Part shown: piece after piece, positions 13,086 to 25,342 of the stretch
Layout of the letters: each line of letters opens with the position of its first letter
Position numbering within the stretch: the first letter of the stretch is position 1
Notes under the pieces: model-generated
What the model was told of the DNA's origin: nothing
What the model saw: only the letters and a program-made list of their open reading frames with translations
Database searches by the model: none
Position numbers and translations under genes: made by a program
NCBI GenBank assembly: GCA_032207245.1
Contig: CM063502.1
Span: 112,869,199-112,933,198 of the forward strand
Direction: 5' to 3'
Length of the DNA stretch: 64,000 nt
Source of the DNA: Pardosa pseudoannulata
Lineage: Eukaryota; Arthropoda; Arachnida; Araneae; Lycosidae

Positions 13086-14105
13086 ATCATCTTCAATGGC
13101 CAGACAGCCCAGGATAGGCCCTTGCCTTCCTCAGAATCGAATTCCAAGCTCTCTGTCCCTGGCCATGGACATCCAGTTAGTAATTTTTAAAAGTCCTAAG
13201 TCTGATTCTAAACAGTCAAGCCGATTAAGTTTAGGTCTCCCTCTTTTTCGGGTGTCTAATGGTCTGGCCAAGATCTTTTTTGTTACACGATCTTCATCCG
13301 TTCTGCACAGCTGTCCTGCCCATTTAATTCTCTGAATCCTTATATATTGTACTATATCTAGATCCTTAAAAGATTTATAGAGTTCAGAGTTAGTTCTTCT
13401 CCAGATATGTTTTATACCACCAAAAATACTTCTAAAACTTTTTCTTTCAAAAACAGAAATATTTTTTACATTTTCTGTCATTGCCTAGGTCTTAGCAGAA
13501 TAAATAATAATGGGTTTGATTAAGCTTTTGTAAATTTGGATCTTCGTTTTTCTGCTAGTGAAACTAGACTTCAAGTATTTTTTTAGTCCGAAAAAACAAC
13601 GGTTCACATCTGTGACTCTACTATGGATCTCAGTCATTAAATCATTAAGTATTAACTGCTGATCTTAAACATTTAAATTTGCTAACAGTTTCAAATTTGT
13701 CATTCCCAATTTCAAAATAGGGTCTGCTATTAATACCACATGGCATGTACTTAGTTTATTTTGGTTGATTGCTAGATGCATTTTGCTGGCTGCAGTCTCT
13801 AGAGATGTAAAAGCCTCTTTAAGTAACTTGGGAGTGTGTGCGACTATGTCAATATCGTCAGCAAACGCAAAAATCTGAACAGACTTGTTAAAGATAGTTC
13901 CATGAGTATTAATGTTAGAGTCTTTAAAGATTTTTTGAAGGGTAAGGTTAAAAAGCAAGCAGGCCAGTGCATCACCCTGTCTGAGCCCATTGGAAACAAC
14001 AATGGACACTGAGTGATTATTCTGAATTTTAATTTTTAAGTTTTGTGTCAGTGAGAGTAATGGTATTAATACTGATTTATAGCGTAATTTATGGAACAAT
14101 TGCTC
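13086..14105 (-). pseudogene. 3' part of an RTE-like LINE (reverse transcriptase)
   Basis: Minus-strand frame 14099-13665 carries a reverse-transcriptase core: GLRQGDALACLLFNL followed by FAFADDIDIVAHT, the A/FADD catalytic motif. A second minus frame, 13481-13131, carries the C-terminal region of RTE/BovB-like polymerases, with WRRTNSELY, RIQRIKWAGQLCR and KRGRPKLNRL. The two are in different frames with stops between them, so the copy is dead. The 5' part (endonuclease and early RT) is missing beyond about 14105. The 3' end, at 13085 on the plus strand, runs into GATGATGATCA. Confidence 0.85.
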
Positions 14106-14327
14106 TCTATGTTTCTAGTGTGTTTAATAAAAACAAGGTTTTTCAAATTAAAAATATAAATTAAAAAAATTTGTAATTTATCTCATTCTTGGTATACTAT
14201 CTGTTGAACGACCTAAGTGTTGAAAATAATAATTGTAACACCGTATGTATGTAATAAATGTCCATTGTAATTTTGAATTATTGTTTTTTATCATTAAATT
14301 AAGCATATAAGTAAAAATATGTCAAAC

Positions 14328-14960
14328 TTCAAATAGATCTAATATTAGTACACTGCCAAAATGAATGCCATGCCGTCCTTTGGCTAAATGCTTAGAGCAT
14401 GAGGCTCTAAGTCAGTGCTTCTAAACATGGGGTGTATGTCCCATGTTAACCCCATTTGGTTTTACAATTAGCATTAGAGGCTCTCACTAATTTTATTGAG
14501 ATTTATTTCAATAATTTTTCTTAAGATTTATTTCAATAGACTGCATTCGATACCTACTTTTAGTTTATTATTATTATTTTATTCAGTTTATTGTACTCGA
14601 ATTTAAAAAAAAAAACTTTCTGCTTTTGAATTACCTCTGAGTTTATCTGTTTATCATATTTAAAACCTACTTAATTATTTAAATATTTTTTTAATTTATA
14701 TTAAAAGAGTCTGTAGCATAGTGTAATGTAACAAGTTGAGAGAAGATTATTATAAATGTGGCTTAGCTGGTTTCAATTTTGGAAACTCCAAAATTGGTTA
14801 TCCTTTGATTATTAAATGTGTTCATCATGTGGGGTCATTCAGTATTTAAAAGAAACTCAGTGGAGCATGGTCCATAAAAGATCGAGACGCACTGTTCTAA
14901 GTAGTAGATTTGCAGTTTTGATTTCTCGCAGTTGCAGAAAATTATCCATAGATGAAGGAA
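14328..14960 (+). repeat. tRNA-like SINE split by a hAT-type insertion
   Basis: The left part (14376-14412) contains TGGCTAAATGCTTAGAGCA, an A-box-like tRNA head. The right part (14903-14960) continues with GCAGTTTTGATTTCTC, a decayed B-box-like block. Between them lies the 482-bp element 14413-14894. The preamble 'caaatagatctaat' at 14331 recurs at 15109 beside another tRNA-like block. Confidence 0.5.
14413..14894. mobile_element. Non-autonomous hAT-type element
   Basis: Begins CAGTGCTTCTAAAC and ends, on the opposite strand, with CAGTGCGTCTCGATC. The CAGTG start with a TTCT/GTCT continuation is typical of hAT termini. Flanking 8-mers are CTCTAAGT (14405-14412) and TTCTAAGT (14895-14902): an 8-bp duplication with one mismatch, as hAT elements make. 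It is 482 bp with no coding capacity. It interrupts a tRNA-like SINE. Confidence 0.75.
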
Positions 14961-15113
14961 AAGTAAAAATTCTGGTTTAGATGCTTTGAATCCACTGTAA
15001 AATATTTGTAATGTTTTACTGAGATAGTTAGGTACTTCAGCACAGTGTTAGTTTTATATACCCCTTAAAATGGAGAAGTTTTTATTTGGACGCTGATCAA
15101 GCAAGCTTCAAAT

Positions 15114-15176
15114 AGATCTAATAATACTGTACTGCCACAGCCAAAGAGACTGTGGCAGTACAGTCTTATTAGATCT
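15114..15176. repeat. Strong hairpin with 27-bp arms
   Basis: The arm 15114-15140 is complementary to 15150-15176 at 26 of 27 positions, with a 9-base loop (CCAAAGAGA). Each arm starts AGATCTAATAA outward and ends in GCCACAG at the loop. It directly precedes a tRNA-like block at 15178-15240 and may be a SINE 5' foldback. A small-RNA precursor is also possible but unsupported. Confidence 0.85.
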
Positions 15177-15177
15177 A

Positions 15178-15245
15178 ACAATGGCTGAGTGGTAAGAGTG
15201 TGAGGTCGATTTTTATTATGAGCAAGTGGATTTGACTATCAAAGA
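15178..15245 (+). repeat. tRNA-like SINE fragment
   Basis: AATGGCTGAGTGGTAAGAGT resembles a tRNA A-box region (TGGCTGAGTGGTAAG). About 35 bases on, GGATTTGACTA resembles a decayed B box. It does not fold as a full tRNA by eye and sits beside the hairpin at 15114. Confidence 0.45.
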
Positions 15246-17579
15246 TAACAAAGAATTGTTTCTACTGGCCTCATGTTAGGTTCCCTGTTTCAGCTCCCTT
15301 TGGTGATCACTGTTTTGATGATACTTCCTAAACTCCTAAAATGAAGGTAGAGAGCAATGATCAAAGTTTGGGGTTATATTCCCTGCTTATCTGAACCTAG
15401 TGGTACAACCCTGAAGAACGGATACAAATTTTCTGTATTTTATGGCTAATCACTTTTTAGTTATGCCCACACAATATGCTGTATTGAAATTTTTGTTATA
15501 TAAAACTGACAATAAAAAGAGGAAGATCTAAACTAGATTTATCAAGATCATAAATACTAGATTTGGCTTTCTATAGCTAACCATTTTTCAGTTAAGCCCC
15601 ACAACATAATTATTTGTTATATCAAAAATTTTTGCTACATAGAATTTGGAATACAGGCAAAAGGGAAGGTGCACAAATATTCATTATAACAGCCCCACAA
15701 AAAATTTTCAACTTTTTATGGATAATAAATTTTGATTTATGCGAGATACATATATATGTATGTATGTATGTACAGACATCAAAAGAAAACAAGTTAAAAC
15801 TACTTCAGGAATAGTTAAAATTAATATTTAAAATTTCAAAATTAATTTTTTTTTTTTTTTTGGTATGTTCATACAGACCTAAGACAAAACTTGGTCACTC
15901 ATGGTCAAAATAAATAATTTTGTTGAAATCTGAGCTCTGAAATATATTGTGATTATAATACTTCCTTTTACTTTGTACAAGGAAGTGAAACATTCTTTTA
16001 TATTAAAAAAAAAGTTTTAAAAAAACTTTTTTCAACATTGAAAAGAAAGAGTTTTAAATCCCTTTCAAGCACTGTATAAACATCCAGTAAGGCAAAAAAC
16101 ATTTAGTTTGTCCCTTCAAAAGGAGTTTGCATGGCTTAAAACACATTGGAAGAGAATGGAAGTGTTTTGACACTTTCTTGAAATATCTTGGATTGCTACA
16201 CTCAAGAAGTGACCCATACATTATTATCCAAAGAAAACACTATATATTGGTCTTTTATAAACAATGTTTACTATTGAAACCCCCAAAACTATAAGCAATT
16301 TTAAGCATAAAGTTATACAGAAATTTGAAGCTAATGAAATATCCATGATAATCCAGACTTTAATTGGAATGAAACATACAAGCTTTTTGAAAATTTAAGA
16401 ATATAAATATATTGAATATATAAGTTATAACTTTGTCTTAATAAATGTTTATGTGCCAATGAAGGATGTACTATGGTACTGGTTACATATCAAAAGAAAT
16501 TTACCATCTCGAATGTAATTCAACATTATTTCCTCTACTACATATGCAACTACTTTGGTATAAAGAATGCTATTTTTCTTTACAAACATGTATAACTTAT
16601 TTCTGTTAAAATAATAGCAAAGTAATGATTGAAAATTATATCTAAATATATAAATATTATTTTGGAAACAAGAAAAAATTTATTAAAATGGCTAGAGTTA
16701 TAAGTAATTTTTAGTTTAAAAATAAATTACCATTAACCAATTAAAAATTAAAACACTGAAAGCAATTTAAGATGAGGATATTTGTAATGTGCCAATGAAG
16801 ATATTTAGAATTGGCTTTAAGTAGTAGGTCCTGGTTTAATTATAACTCATAGTAGAAAATTGCTCCTAGCACTCCAAACATAACTATTTTATAATTTGCA
16901 TTGCACACAAAATGAGCAAATCTGTAACAATATACATATAAATATTTTAGGTCATAAGCCTAAAATATTATCAAAGAAAACTATCATTTAAAAAAAAAAA
17001 AACACTTTTTATCCTACACGTCTTCAAATCTGAAAACCAAAGAATTACAGTCAGAAGGATAAAGGTATTCAAGATTTTCTGCCCTCTTTCTTAAAAGTTA
17101 CTTCTATTTAAAAAAAGTTTTGCATGCAGTTTAACACTTTTCACAACACTGATTATGAAATCTATTTTTGATGTTTTTCCCATTGTCATATTCACTTGAG
17201 ATTTTGCTCTTTTACTTATATTTAACAGCAATAAAAATAATTTAGTCCAATCAATTTCTGGTATGCTTTTAAATTTTTTCAAAAAAGTTTTCATATTCAA
17301 GTACAATGGATAGCTTAAACAGCAAGAGTACAAAGAGCATGAAGACTCTTCACTTGGGATATAATTTAAAGTTTGTGAAAATTTTCTGCACATGACGCAA
17401 GTTATTGTTTTAAAAGAATAATATGCATAGCAAAAATATTGAATGATTTCAGTGAGCTCATTAAACAGTAGTTGTTAACTCTAACATACTTGTTATAATA
17501 GATAATTACATTTGCTTTTTATATAGACAGCAAAAAGTTCTTAATTTTACTACTCCTGAAGAAATATTGATAACTAAAA
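15246..17579. other. AT-rich stretch; one decayed SINE tail
   Basis: No gene is recognised. Near 16790-16835 the plus strand reads 'gaattggctttaagtagtag' then 'gtcctgg', which matches the 3' part of the SINE at 34285 read on its own strand. A 100-residue minus-strand frame at 17091-17393 has scattered Cys and Lys but no motif I can name. Confidence 0.45.
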
Positions 17580-18375
17580 CTTGATTACAATATGTTAGAA
17601 AATGGTATAGAATATCACACATTTTGTAATAAAAAAAAAATAAAAGTGATATTAATTTGTCTAATAAAAAATGCACATAACATAAGAATGCAAAAACATT
17701 TATAATTGAAGTAAATTTATTTTGTGAAATTTTCTTTAAAAGTATTAAATACAAACAGCTTTGTAACAGTGTTGGTAAAGAAAACCTGTGTTTAAAATTT
17801 ATTTTTACAAACAAAGCAAATACACACACACACACAAAAAAAAAAGATGTTACTTTGATATAATGTTGAGTATATAAGCTAATTTTATGAAAAAAAAAAA
17901 AAAAAAAATTCTTAAACTAAGATCTTTGCCCAGTATCACAATGAAGTTGAACAGAAATTTTAATCATACTTTATTTCACATCATACACATTTATACAAAT
18001 GGCTTTCGAACAGTTATGACTAAGAAAACCAGGATTCATAATAAATTACTGAAAACAAAGCACATACACATAAACAAAAGATGTTATTTCAGTATAAAGT
18101 TGATCATATAAGCTGCTCTTTCGAGAATAAAAATTCTTACATTATCTTTGACCAGTATGAGAAAGAAGATGAACTTTCAAGAAGAAATTTTTGTTTTATT
18201 TCACATGCTGCAAGAGAATGGTTTTTGTCATTGTGGCTATAGATGAATTTTCAAGCCTTAGTTATGAGAATATACTTTAGTATATGCACTGAAAATGAAC
18301 AGTTTTCCTTCTTCATGAGAATGAAATTTAGCATATAAGTCACTTTTTGAGAAAAATTCCAATTTCTTGGATTAG
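17580..18375 (-). pseudogene. Decayed C2H2 zinc-finger repeats downstream of the zinc-finger gene
   Basis: Read on the minus strand, this segment keeps the roughly 84-base rhythm and wording of the intact fingers upstream. Decayed linkers such as 'ctttctcatactggtcaaag' (compare the TGEKP linker codons) and CSFSVH-like finger starts appear, broken by stops and frameshifts. Two sub-blocks, about 17808-18040 and 18050-18260, also resemble each other, so this part was duplicated. It follows the stop codon at 18380 directly. It is either the lost C-terminal half of a longer protein or a dead sister gene. Confidence 0.6.
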
Positions 18376-18379
18376 ATGA

Positions 18380-19021
18380 TTAAGATTTTTCCCTTACATG
18401 GGCACGAAGATGAAGTTTGAAGGAGTAATATTTAGCAAATTCTTTATTACACACAGTGCAAGAGAATGATTTTACGCCACTGTGGCTGTGAAGATGAAGT
18501 TTCAAACCATGATTACTAGTATATGCTTTAGCACATACACTGCAAACAAAGGGTTTTACTCCTTTATGGGATCTAAGATGAGTCTCCAAGTTAGATTTTT
18601 GGGAAAATGCTTTCTTACATTTATTACAAACAAAAGGTTTTTCTTTAGTGTGAGTACGAAGATGAACTTTCAAATTTGTATTTTGAGAAAATGTTTTTTT
18701 ACAAAATACACATTCAAAGGGTTTTTCTCCAGTATGAGTACGAAAATGATTATTCAATTTGCCTTTTGTACAAAAGCTTTTTTCACATACACTGCAAACA
18801 TATGGCTTTTCTCCCGTATGGGACTGAAGATGAAGTTTTAAAATGCTACTGCGAGAAAAGCTTTTTTGACAAAAGCGACAAGTATAAGGCTTCTCTCCAG
18901 TATGAATACGAAGATGATATATTAAATTATTTTTTGTTGCGAATGTTTTATCACATACAACGCAAGTAAATGAATTTTCTTTACAGTCTACAGAATTAAT
19001 GTGATTAGATATATTATCCAT
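18380..19021 (-). CDS. C2H2 zinc-finger protein, seven fingers
   Basis: A 213-residue protein with an ATG in a good context (AACATGG). Seven classical C2H2 fingers follow a 17-residue lead. They start at about residues 18 (FTCVVC), 46 (YTCRFC), 74 (YVCSVC), 102 (FECVFC), 130 (FVCNKC), 158 (FVCSVC) and 186 (FSCTVC), each ending in HxxxH. Linkers are TGEKP between early fingers and drift to TKEKP, KGVKP and SGVKS later. Such proteins bind DNA in the nucleus, usually as transcription factors; the target is unknown. All Cys and His pairs are intact and there is no frameshift, unlike every mobile ORF nearby. No intron, KRAB, BTB or ZAD domain is visible; an upstream exon is possible. The nearest minus-strand AATAAA is at 18197-18202. 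Probably a member of an expanded arthropod family, or a recent pseudogene of one. Confidence 0.85.
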   Translation of the reverse strand: MDNISNHINSVDCKENSFTCVVCDKTFATKNNLIYHLRIHTGEKPYTCRFCQKSFSRSSILKLHLQSHTGEKPYVCSVCEKSFCTKGKLNNHFRTHTGEKPFECVFCKKTFSQNTNLKVHLRTHTKEKPFVCNKCKKAFSQKSNLETHLRSHKGVKPFVCSVCAKAYTSNHGLKLHLHSHSGVKSFSCTVCNKEFAKYYSFKLHLRAHVREKS

Positions 19022-19529
19022 GTTAACAACTGGAGTTGTACTAATATGTCTTTCATAATTTATTTTCTATCTACTTAACAGTGTATTTATAGCTAATATT
19101 TTATAAGCAATCTATATTGAATCACAGTCTAGTCAGTCAAATTGTTGATAAATACTGAAAACAAATGGAACCTGTAAAATAATAAAAGAAAAATATAATA
19201 CTTTACAAGTTTTACAAAAGTCTAAGTATGTATGCTTTACAGTGAGTAACTTCACTATGTCCGATATTGGTTAAACCTTTACCTGTTTTGATGCTATTTG
19301 CTTTTCTATCTTCTCCTGTTTTAATTATATGATATTTATAAAGCTGAAAATAAATTTTCTGGAAGAGTGGTAAAACTGTATGATATCAAAAACAGAGTGC
19401 ATAAAATATTGTGTACTATTACATTAAAAACAGATAACAGATTAACCTTAACTAACATTGAAGATAATGTTTTGAAAATATTATAAAATGTTTTTTACAT
19501 ATGTTATATTTGACGTGTTATACTTTTCA

Positions 19530-19736
19530 TTGAGTTGAGCTTAGCAAAAAGGTTTATAAAAATAATGTTTCCCTAGATGTACCAGCATCTATTTAAGAAT
19601 CAAACCACCACAGGCTAGCATGGATTACAGCTGTTTGTAATCATCTTCATGCAGTAGGTCCTGGTAATTAGCCCTTAAATAGCATAAAAGTAGACTGTAG
19701 TCCTCTAAAACAAATCTAAGTATTTGGCACTTTTCT

Positions 19737-19786
<50 letters not shown>

Positions 19787-19903
19787 AATGATCATTATTG
19801 AGTACCAATTTTTACAGCAAAAATGTATATTCAGCGAGTTGAGCTTAGCAAAATAGCTTATAAAAATGTTTCCCAAGATGTACCAGCATCTATTTATAAT
19901 ATA
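19530..19903 (+). repeat. Direct duplication flanking (TA)n
   Basis: The block at 19530-19598 ('gagttgagcttagcaaaa' through 'gatgtaccagcatctattta') recurs at 19836-19903 with few changes. Between the copies lie a decayed SINE-like tail (19640-19670, 'cagtaggtcctgg') and a (TA)n array at 19739-19782. Confidence 0.8.
19739..19782. repeat. (TA)n microsatellite
   Basis: About 44 bp of pure TA repeat between the two copies of a direct duplication. Confidence 0.95.
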
Positions 19904-19953
19904 TCAATAAGGCATATACAGGGGTATTAGTTGTTGCTAAACTTTAGCTTTAA

Positions 19954-20161
19954 CCCTCTAAGTGTTATGCATGTAATTTTCTCCCCAGCCAATGATGTCT
20001 TCAAATGGGTGTGCATGAGGGGGTTAGATCCCTGTAAAAAAATCTTTTAATTAAATGGTTATAACAGTTGTATTTGTAATAAAACTTTTGGATCTAAATA
20101 TAACCTAATAACATGTGCAGACCCATTTGGGGAGAAAATTACGAGTATAACACTAAGAGGG
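19954..20161. mobile_element. piggyBac-type MITE, 208 bp
   Basis: The ends are inverted repeats of about 34 bp with 30 matches, starting CCCTCTAAGTGTTAT on the left and CCCTCTTAGTGTTAT on the right (opposite strand). Both continue to TAATTTTCTCCCC. TTAA flanks both ends (19950-19953 and 20162-20165). TTAA targets plus CCC termini are the hallmark of piggyBac elements. There is no coding capacity. Confidence 0.88.
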
Positions 20162-20165
20162 TTAA

Positions 20166-21454
20166 TTATAATTCTGAACTGTTTTGGAATGAATATTAAA
20201 AATGCTTGAGTTCATATGTTGAAATTCATGTATAATAAAACTTTTCTTAGAAAGGGGAAAATAACACTGTTAATCAAGCTTTGTTTTAAATTAATCATCA
20301 AGCAAATTTTAAGAACTGTACCATCATATTGTATATTCTTCCACAGTAATTTTTGGATACATTCAAACATACTGAAGTTTTTCTTTCTAGCATGTAACTG
20401 GACTATTGATTGTATAAATATATATGTATATAAAGCATATTTAAATTCTCAAATATCAAGTGATGCAAGATGAGAAAGCAGAAAGACTATAATTTACATT
20501 TATTCCTACTAAACATTTCCCCAGAAACCTCTAGATTTTTTTTAAACATTTGACTAATCTTTTTTATACAAGCTGTTCTTTATATATAAATATATGTCAG
20601 GCTTTTAAATTTAGTCAGGTTTTTAGGGGGTTATTTTGGGATCTTAATGAGGAACTTTTTGATAATGCAGACAGGTATCTGATAAGGCAAATAATAAAAA
20701 GCTTGTGATCGTGCAAATTGACAGAGAACATTTGGAATCACTAAGCTGGTAAGCCCATGGCCAGAAATGACAGCTATGCAACTATTGCCAGAGGTTCAGC
20801 ACCAAAAGTGTGGCCACCATGTTGAATGTGATTGAAATAAAAAAGAATAAACAATGTTTATAAGTCAAGTGTGTCTCTTGCCTTAATCAGCCCCAACATA
20901 TAAATATACTTGTGTGTAAATGGTAAACATTTTTTTTTTTTTTTTTTTTTTTTACCAATTGCATTGTAATTGCATTTAACTGCCAGGCCTTGTTTGGCAA
21001 TGTAACTTCAATGCAGTCATAATGAGAAAAGTACTTACTCAGACTCTGGAAAACTAGGCAAAATACTTTATAAAATCTTTTTTCATCATCTTGTAGTCAA
21101 AGAAACTTTGTGCATACTTTACATAGACAAAAGTTATTGATTATCTGTTGCTGCAATAAAAGTCATTTCTGCGGAGTGATTAATTACATGGTAGAGAGAG
21201 AAAAATGATTTTTATTATAGCTTGTTAAACAATCATCATGAAGAGATGCACACGGTTTGATAAAGATAGGAAGAATCTTCAGTTTTTCATGGGAGAATCG
21301 GTATATGGTTTAGAAAAAGTGTAAGAAAGCCATGCTTTAATTTTGAGAAGTGTCAAAGGAATACTGTCTCAAAGAATTCTGTTAAGATTTAAAAAACAGA
21401 ACAAAATTTCTGAAAACTTTAAAGACCTTAGAGACAATTATATTTGATATATTG

Positions 21455-21490
<36 letters not shown>

Positions 21491-23906
21491 CTCATTTAAA
21501 AAAAAATAACTACCTGAAAGTGTAAAAATATAAAATTCTGTACATAAAATTATTTTCCATTTTCATAAAGTCTTTTGGTGGTTACCTTTAGAGGTTTTTT
21601 GGTAATTTTCTTCTTTTATAAAAGGTTAGATAAAATAATGCATATTGATTTGAAAAAAGTCGAGAAATTTTGGCATAAAAAGGAGAGTTAGTATGTTTAA
21701 GATATTCAGTTCAAGTGTTAGCCTTTTTCAATGACATTATTCTAGCAGCCATAATGAGTTATAAAAATCAGAAAACCACTCAAAATTTTGACATAACAAA
21801 GAAAACCTTACCACAAATTTCAATGAACATATAAAAAAATACGATGTTTTACAGCTGATTCAGCTTAAAAAAATAAATAATAATGATGATAGCTTGATAA
21901 TCCTTTCCTACCTAATCATTTTCTGGAATTTCAGTTTTAAGAGTAATGCTGCAATTTTTGTGTTAACTTTAAAGATTACTTGTAACACATCTGGAAAGAG
22001 GCTGCAAAAAAAAGTATCAGGTGAAAATCTGGTGAAAACAGGTCAATTTTCAGCTTGCAACAAAATACAAGTCAACTCAAAATATAATATAACATATAAG
22101 TCATCATGTATCTCATGTAATTGTGTAGTGACATATATAGAAATGCATTTATTAAAGTGCTGTATACCACAGCAAAACTCTCTCACAGCCCCACAGTTTT
22201 TTACAGTAAAATTCTTCAATTAAGTCATGCGAATAGTAACTATGGCCATCAGAACCAAGTTAATACTTTATCTTATTTAATAATTAAGAAAAAAAAAAAA
22301 AAAAGATTTAAAGTTCTAGGATATGGAATTCTTTGCAATTCAAACTTATTTTATATCACTTTTCAGTATTTATGGTTTTTCTATTATAGATTCCAAAATT
22401 TAACATAAGCATTTGATTTTTAACACATCACACAGTAACATAAAGGTCTACTTTACCAGCCTGTTCTGTTTTACGAGTTAACTTGCCTTTTTTTTATGCA
22501 AGGTGAAAAATTTACTTATTTTCACCAGCTTCTTTTATCTCATGGCAACTTTTTTGCAGCCACATAGATTTTCTATTTCCAAATATTTTTTTTACTAAAT
22601 GTATAATAAATATCAGTTTTAAAACTATTGATAACATTTGTTTCATATGCAGACTTTTCTTTTTTGTTGTTGAACCAAATTTATCACACTTCTACTTAAG
22701 ATAATTCATTTCAATGGGACACTTTACTTATATGAAAAAAATCACTATTCAATTACTAATCTCTAATTTTTTTCTAACAAGCCTTTCCAGATATGTTAAG
22801 TAACAGTTAATCTTAAACTGTAACACAAAAATGGTCTTATATTTATGTAACCCTGATTTCAGAAAATCATTAAGTATGGAAAAAATATCTGACCTATTTT
22901 TCTTTTCTTAACTGAAGGCATGACCACCATTTGGATGGTGATGGGAGACTACCAATTTGAAAGTAACTGGGCCCAGAACTTTTGATGCCCCTTGAAGTAG
23001 TTTATAAAACTTTCACCTCATGAAAAATTTGTTTCTTAACAAAAAAAAATCTAAAAACACTTTATTCCATTCTTTATGCTCTGAATTAACTTATGAAAGG
23101 ATAGTCATGAAAATAGGAATAATATAGTTGCTGCTAATAAAACTTTATAATGGAATAAGAAGTATATTAAGTTTCCCTTTATTTCAAGAAGGACAAAAAT
23201 ATTTTTATACAAAATGAATTTTATAAGTTTTGAAGTATTGTCCTTAGAGATAGACAGTGATTCCAATGGGAGAAAGATTTTTGCATATATTTCAGCAGAG
23301 GTTCATAAAGTGTATATTTTTGAAGAATCAAGAAACTAACATTTGGGAAATGTAATAAAGCAATATGTAGAAATTAATGTCCAGATACAGATGTTGGTCA
23401 TACTCTAAAACTCTTACCTCAACTGGGTTATGTAAAACATATTTTAAATAATCCATTTACTTCTAGAAAAAGAGTAAAACTAAAACTTAATATTAATACA
23501 AAATAATCTGTTTAACAAAAATTTCATAACTTGAGGAGTTTGGTAAAATAGCTATCTTAATGTCATACAGTAGAACCACTGAATTAGTATCACTCTTTTT
23601 CATTGAGGAAACATGGACAACTTAAAAAGAACCATTTTCCTTCTCCAAAATGTCATCAGGAATAGAGAGACAAGAGTAAACTGCTAGGTACTAAAAAAAT
23701 CCTGACAGTCTTGCATAAAAAAGATGTAAGTTTTAGTATATCTAGGCCAGTATATTTTAATTAATGTTCCAAGAAATACTGGTGCTCTATGAACTTAGAA
23801 AAAGTGTTTCATACATATTTTAAAATAAGAAAAAACTAAACACCAGAAATAAATGTTAGGTTTAGTGTACTACAATCTATTGTTTTGCAATGTGGGAGCT
23901 GATGAC
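20166..23906. other. AT-rich stretch without recognisable gene
   Basis: I find no domain on either strand. Low-complexity features are poly-T at 20931-20953, (AT)n at about 21457-21487 and poly-A at 22289-22305. A GC-richer patch at 20740-20870 and another at 22905-23000 look like old repeat fragments. Open frames at 20216-20473 and 21894-22408 have no motif. Confidence 0.45.
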
Positions 23907-24020
23907 TGCAGGACCTACTGCTTAAAGCTGATTCAAACTGGGCCATCCATGACAGCAGCAGAACTCAAACCTGCACACTCCAGTACCAAAGAGCAGTTCC
24001 CTGTTGATTCAGCCATTATT
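23907..24020 (-). repeat. tRNA-derived SINE, decayed copy
   Basis: Shares with 34285-34412 and 10436-10562 the blocks 'cctactgcttaaagctgatt', 'actcaaacctgc' (decayed B box) and 'ccagtaccaaagagcag', and a 'gattcagccat' head. The orientation is minus. Confidence 0.65.
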
Positions 24021-25342
24021 TGAAAAAAATTGTTTGGCAGAAATAAAGGAATTTCTATTACAAAATTAAATAATTATTTTCATATATTGCTAAAGTTTAT
24101 ATGAAGAAAATTTAAATTAAAAAGTACAAATGATAAAAAGGATAATATTTAACTTTCTCCATTTTTTCCATGTAACCTTTCTGACGTTGTATAAGGTTAT
24201 CAAAGTAACTGCTCAATATTTAAAATCTCATATCTATAGCAGAATTAATCTATAGCAGAAATTCAAACTCATTCTGAATATAGTTTTAAACATACTTGTT
24301 AATGAGTAAAGTAAATAACCTAACACTATCAAGTTTCATCTCACTTTATAAATTTAAATATCAATTAACTTAAATCACTGACATTCTTAAATCCTTTAAT
24401 ATGACAATATTTCTAAGAAGTTTAAATGACTAATAATAGCTTAAAATAGTGGTATATGTTTGCAAAAATACTTATGGTCTTTAGTCAAAAATTTAGAAAA
24501 AATTTAAGTTATTAAGAAACTTTTTTTTTCATATATTAATGCAATTTGGGATAAAAATCCCAAGAATGACAAATTATGCAAAACTGCAAAATTTTGGAAA
24601 GCTTTAAAATTAAAACTTACTAACACAGAAAAAGAAAATAGATGGTTAATTTAAACTATAAAAAAATGGAAGCCAAGTTCAATTAAAATAGGAAAAGGTG
24701 AGTGAAACGGTATTGATGAATAAACATTGAATGAGCTCTTGCAGTGAGAAAATATTGATAAATTTTTAAAAGCTATTAGCTATACAGTACCTTTGAAATG
24801 TATTTTCTCTCTCTAGTATACTTAATAATTTTTCATTCCATATTCTAATACGAACATTCTCCTTTTAACCCTAATACAATTTTTTTTCGTGTTTCTTATC
24901 TCTCATTAGTTAATAACACCGTTTTATCTTTCACTTAATTTATCAGTAAATACTTTATTTCGAAACCGTACATTGGACAAATTTACGTGTGATAGAAGCG
25001 TAGTAATGATTAGATTATTTCAGTTCTCTTTCAAAAGCCATCGATCAAAAATTACCTGGAAAGTATCCAGATGCATTCTCTTTTATCTTAATCTTTCTGT
25101 ACTAAATATTTTTAGATAACAAAAACAAACGACTCAGAGTTATTGTTCACGTACGACTTAAATCAGAAGAAGCGACAACTGTCACACTAAAAACTATACA
25201 CACCGTCGCTGATTGCCAAATGTTCGAATGATACAAACAGAATTGTACTATTTCGAATAATTGCAGTGAATCGATTTGCTCATAAAATAAATAAATAAAT
25301 AAATAAATAAATAAAATAAAAAACACTACAAACGAAGATTTA
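24021..25342. other. AT-rich, then CpG-bearing segment 24950-25270
   Basis: The first 900 bases are AT-rich with nothing visible. From about 24950 to 25270 CpG dinucleotides become common compared with the flanks (cgaaaccg, cgtacgac, gcgac, ccgtcgc). This could mark an unmethylated promoter or 5' exon, or an old element. A (AAAT)n run lies at 25279-25320. Confidence 0.4.

Noticed and set aside
17091..17393. 100-residue minus-strand protein
   Set aside because: No motif, codon pattern or context supports it; AT-rich DNA yields such frames by chance.
18482..18969. Plus-strand open frames opposite the zinc-finger gene
   Set aside because: They are antisense shadows of the repeated finger codons, rich in Phe and Cys, with no domain.
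22905..23000. 5S rRNA-like fragment ('gatggtgatgggagacta')
   Set aside because: Only a short resemblance to the 5S 3' region; boxes and structure are not recognisable.
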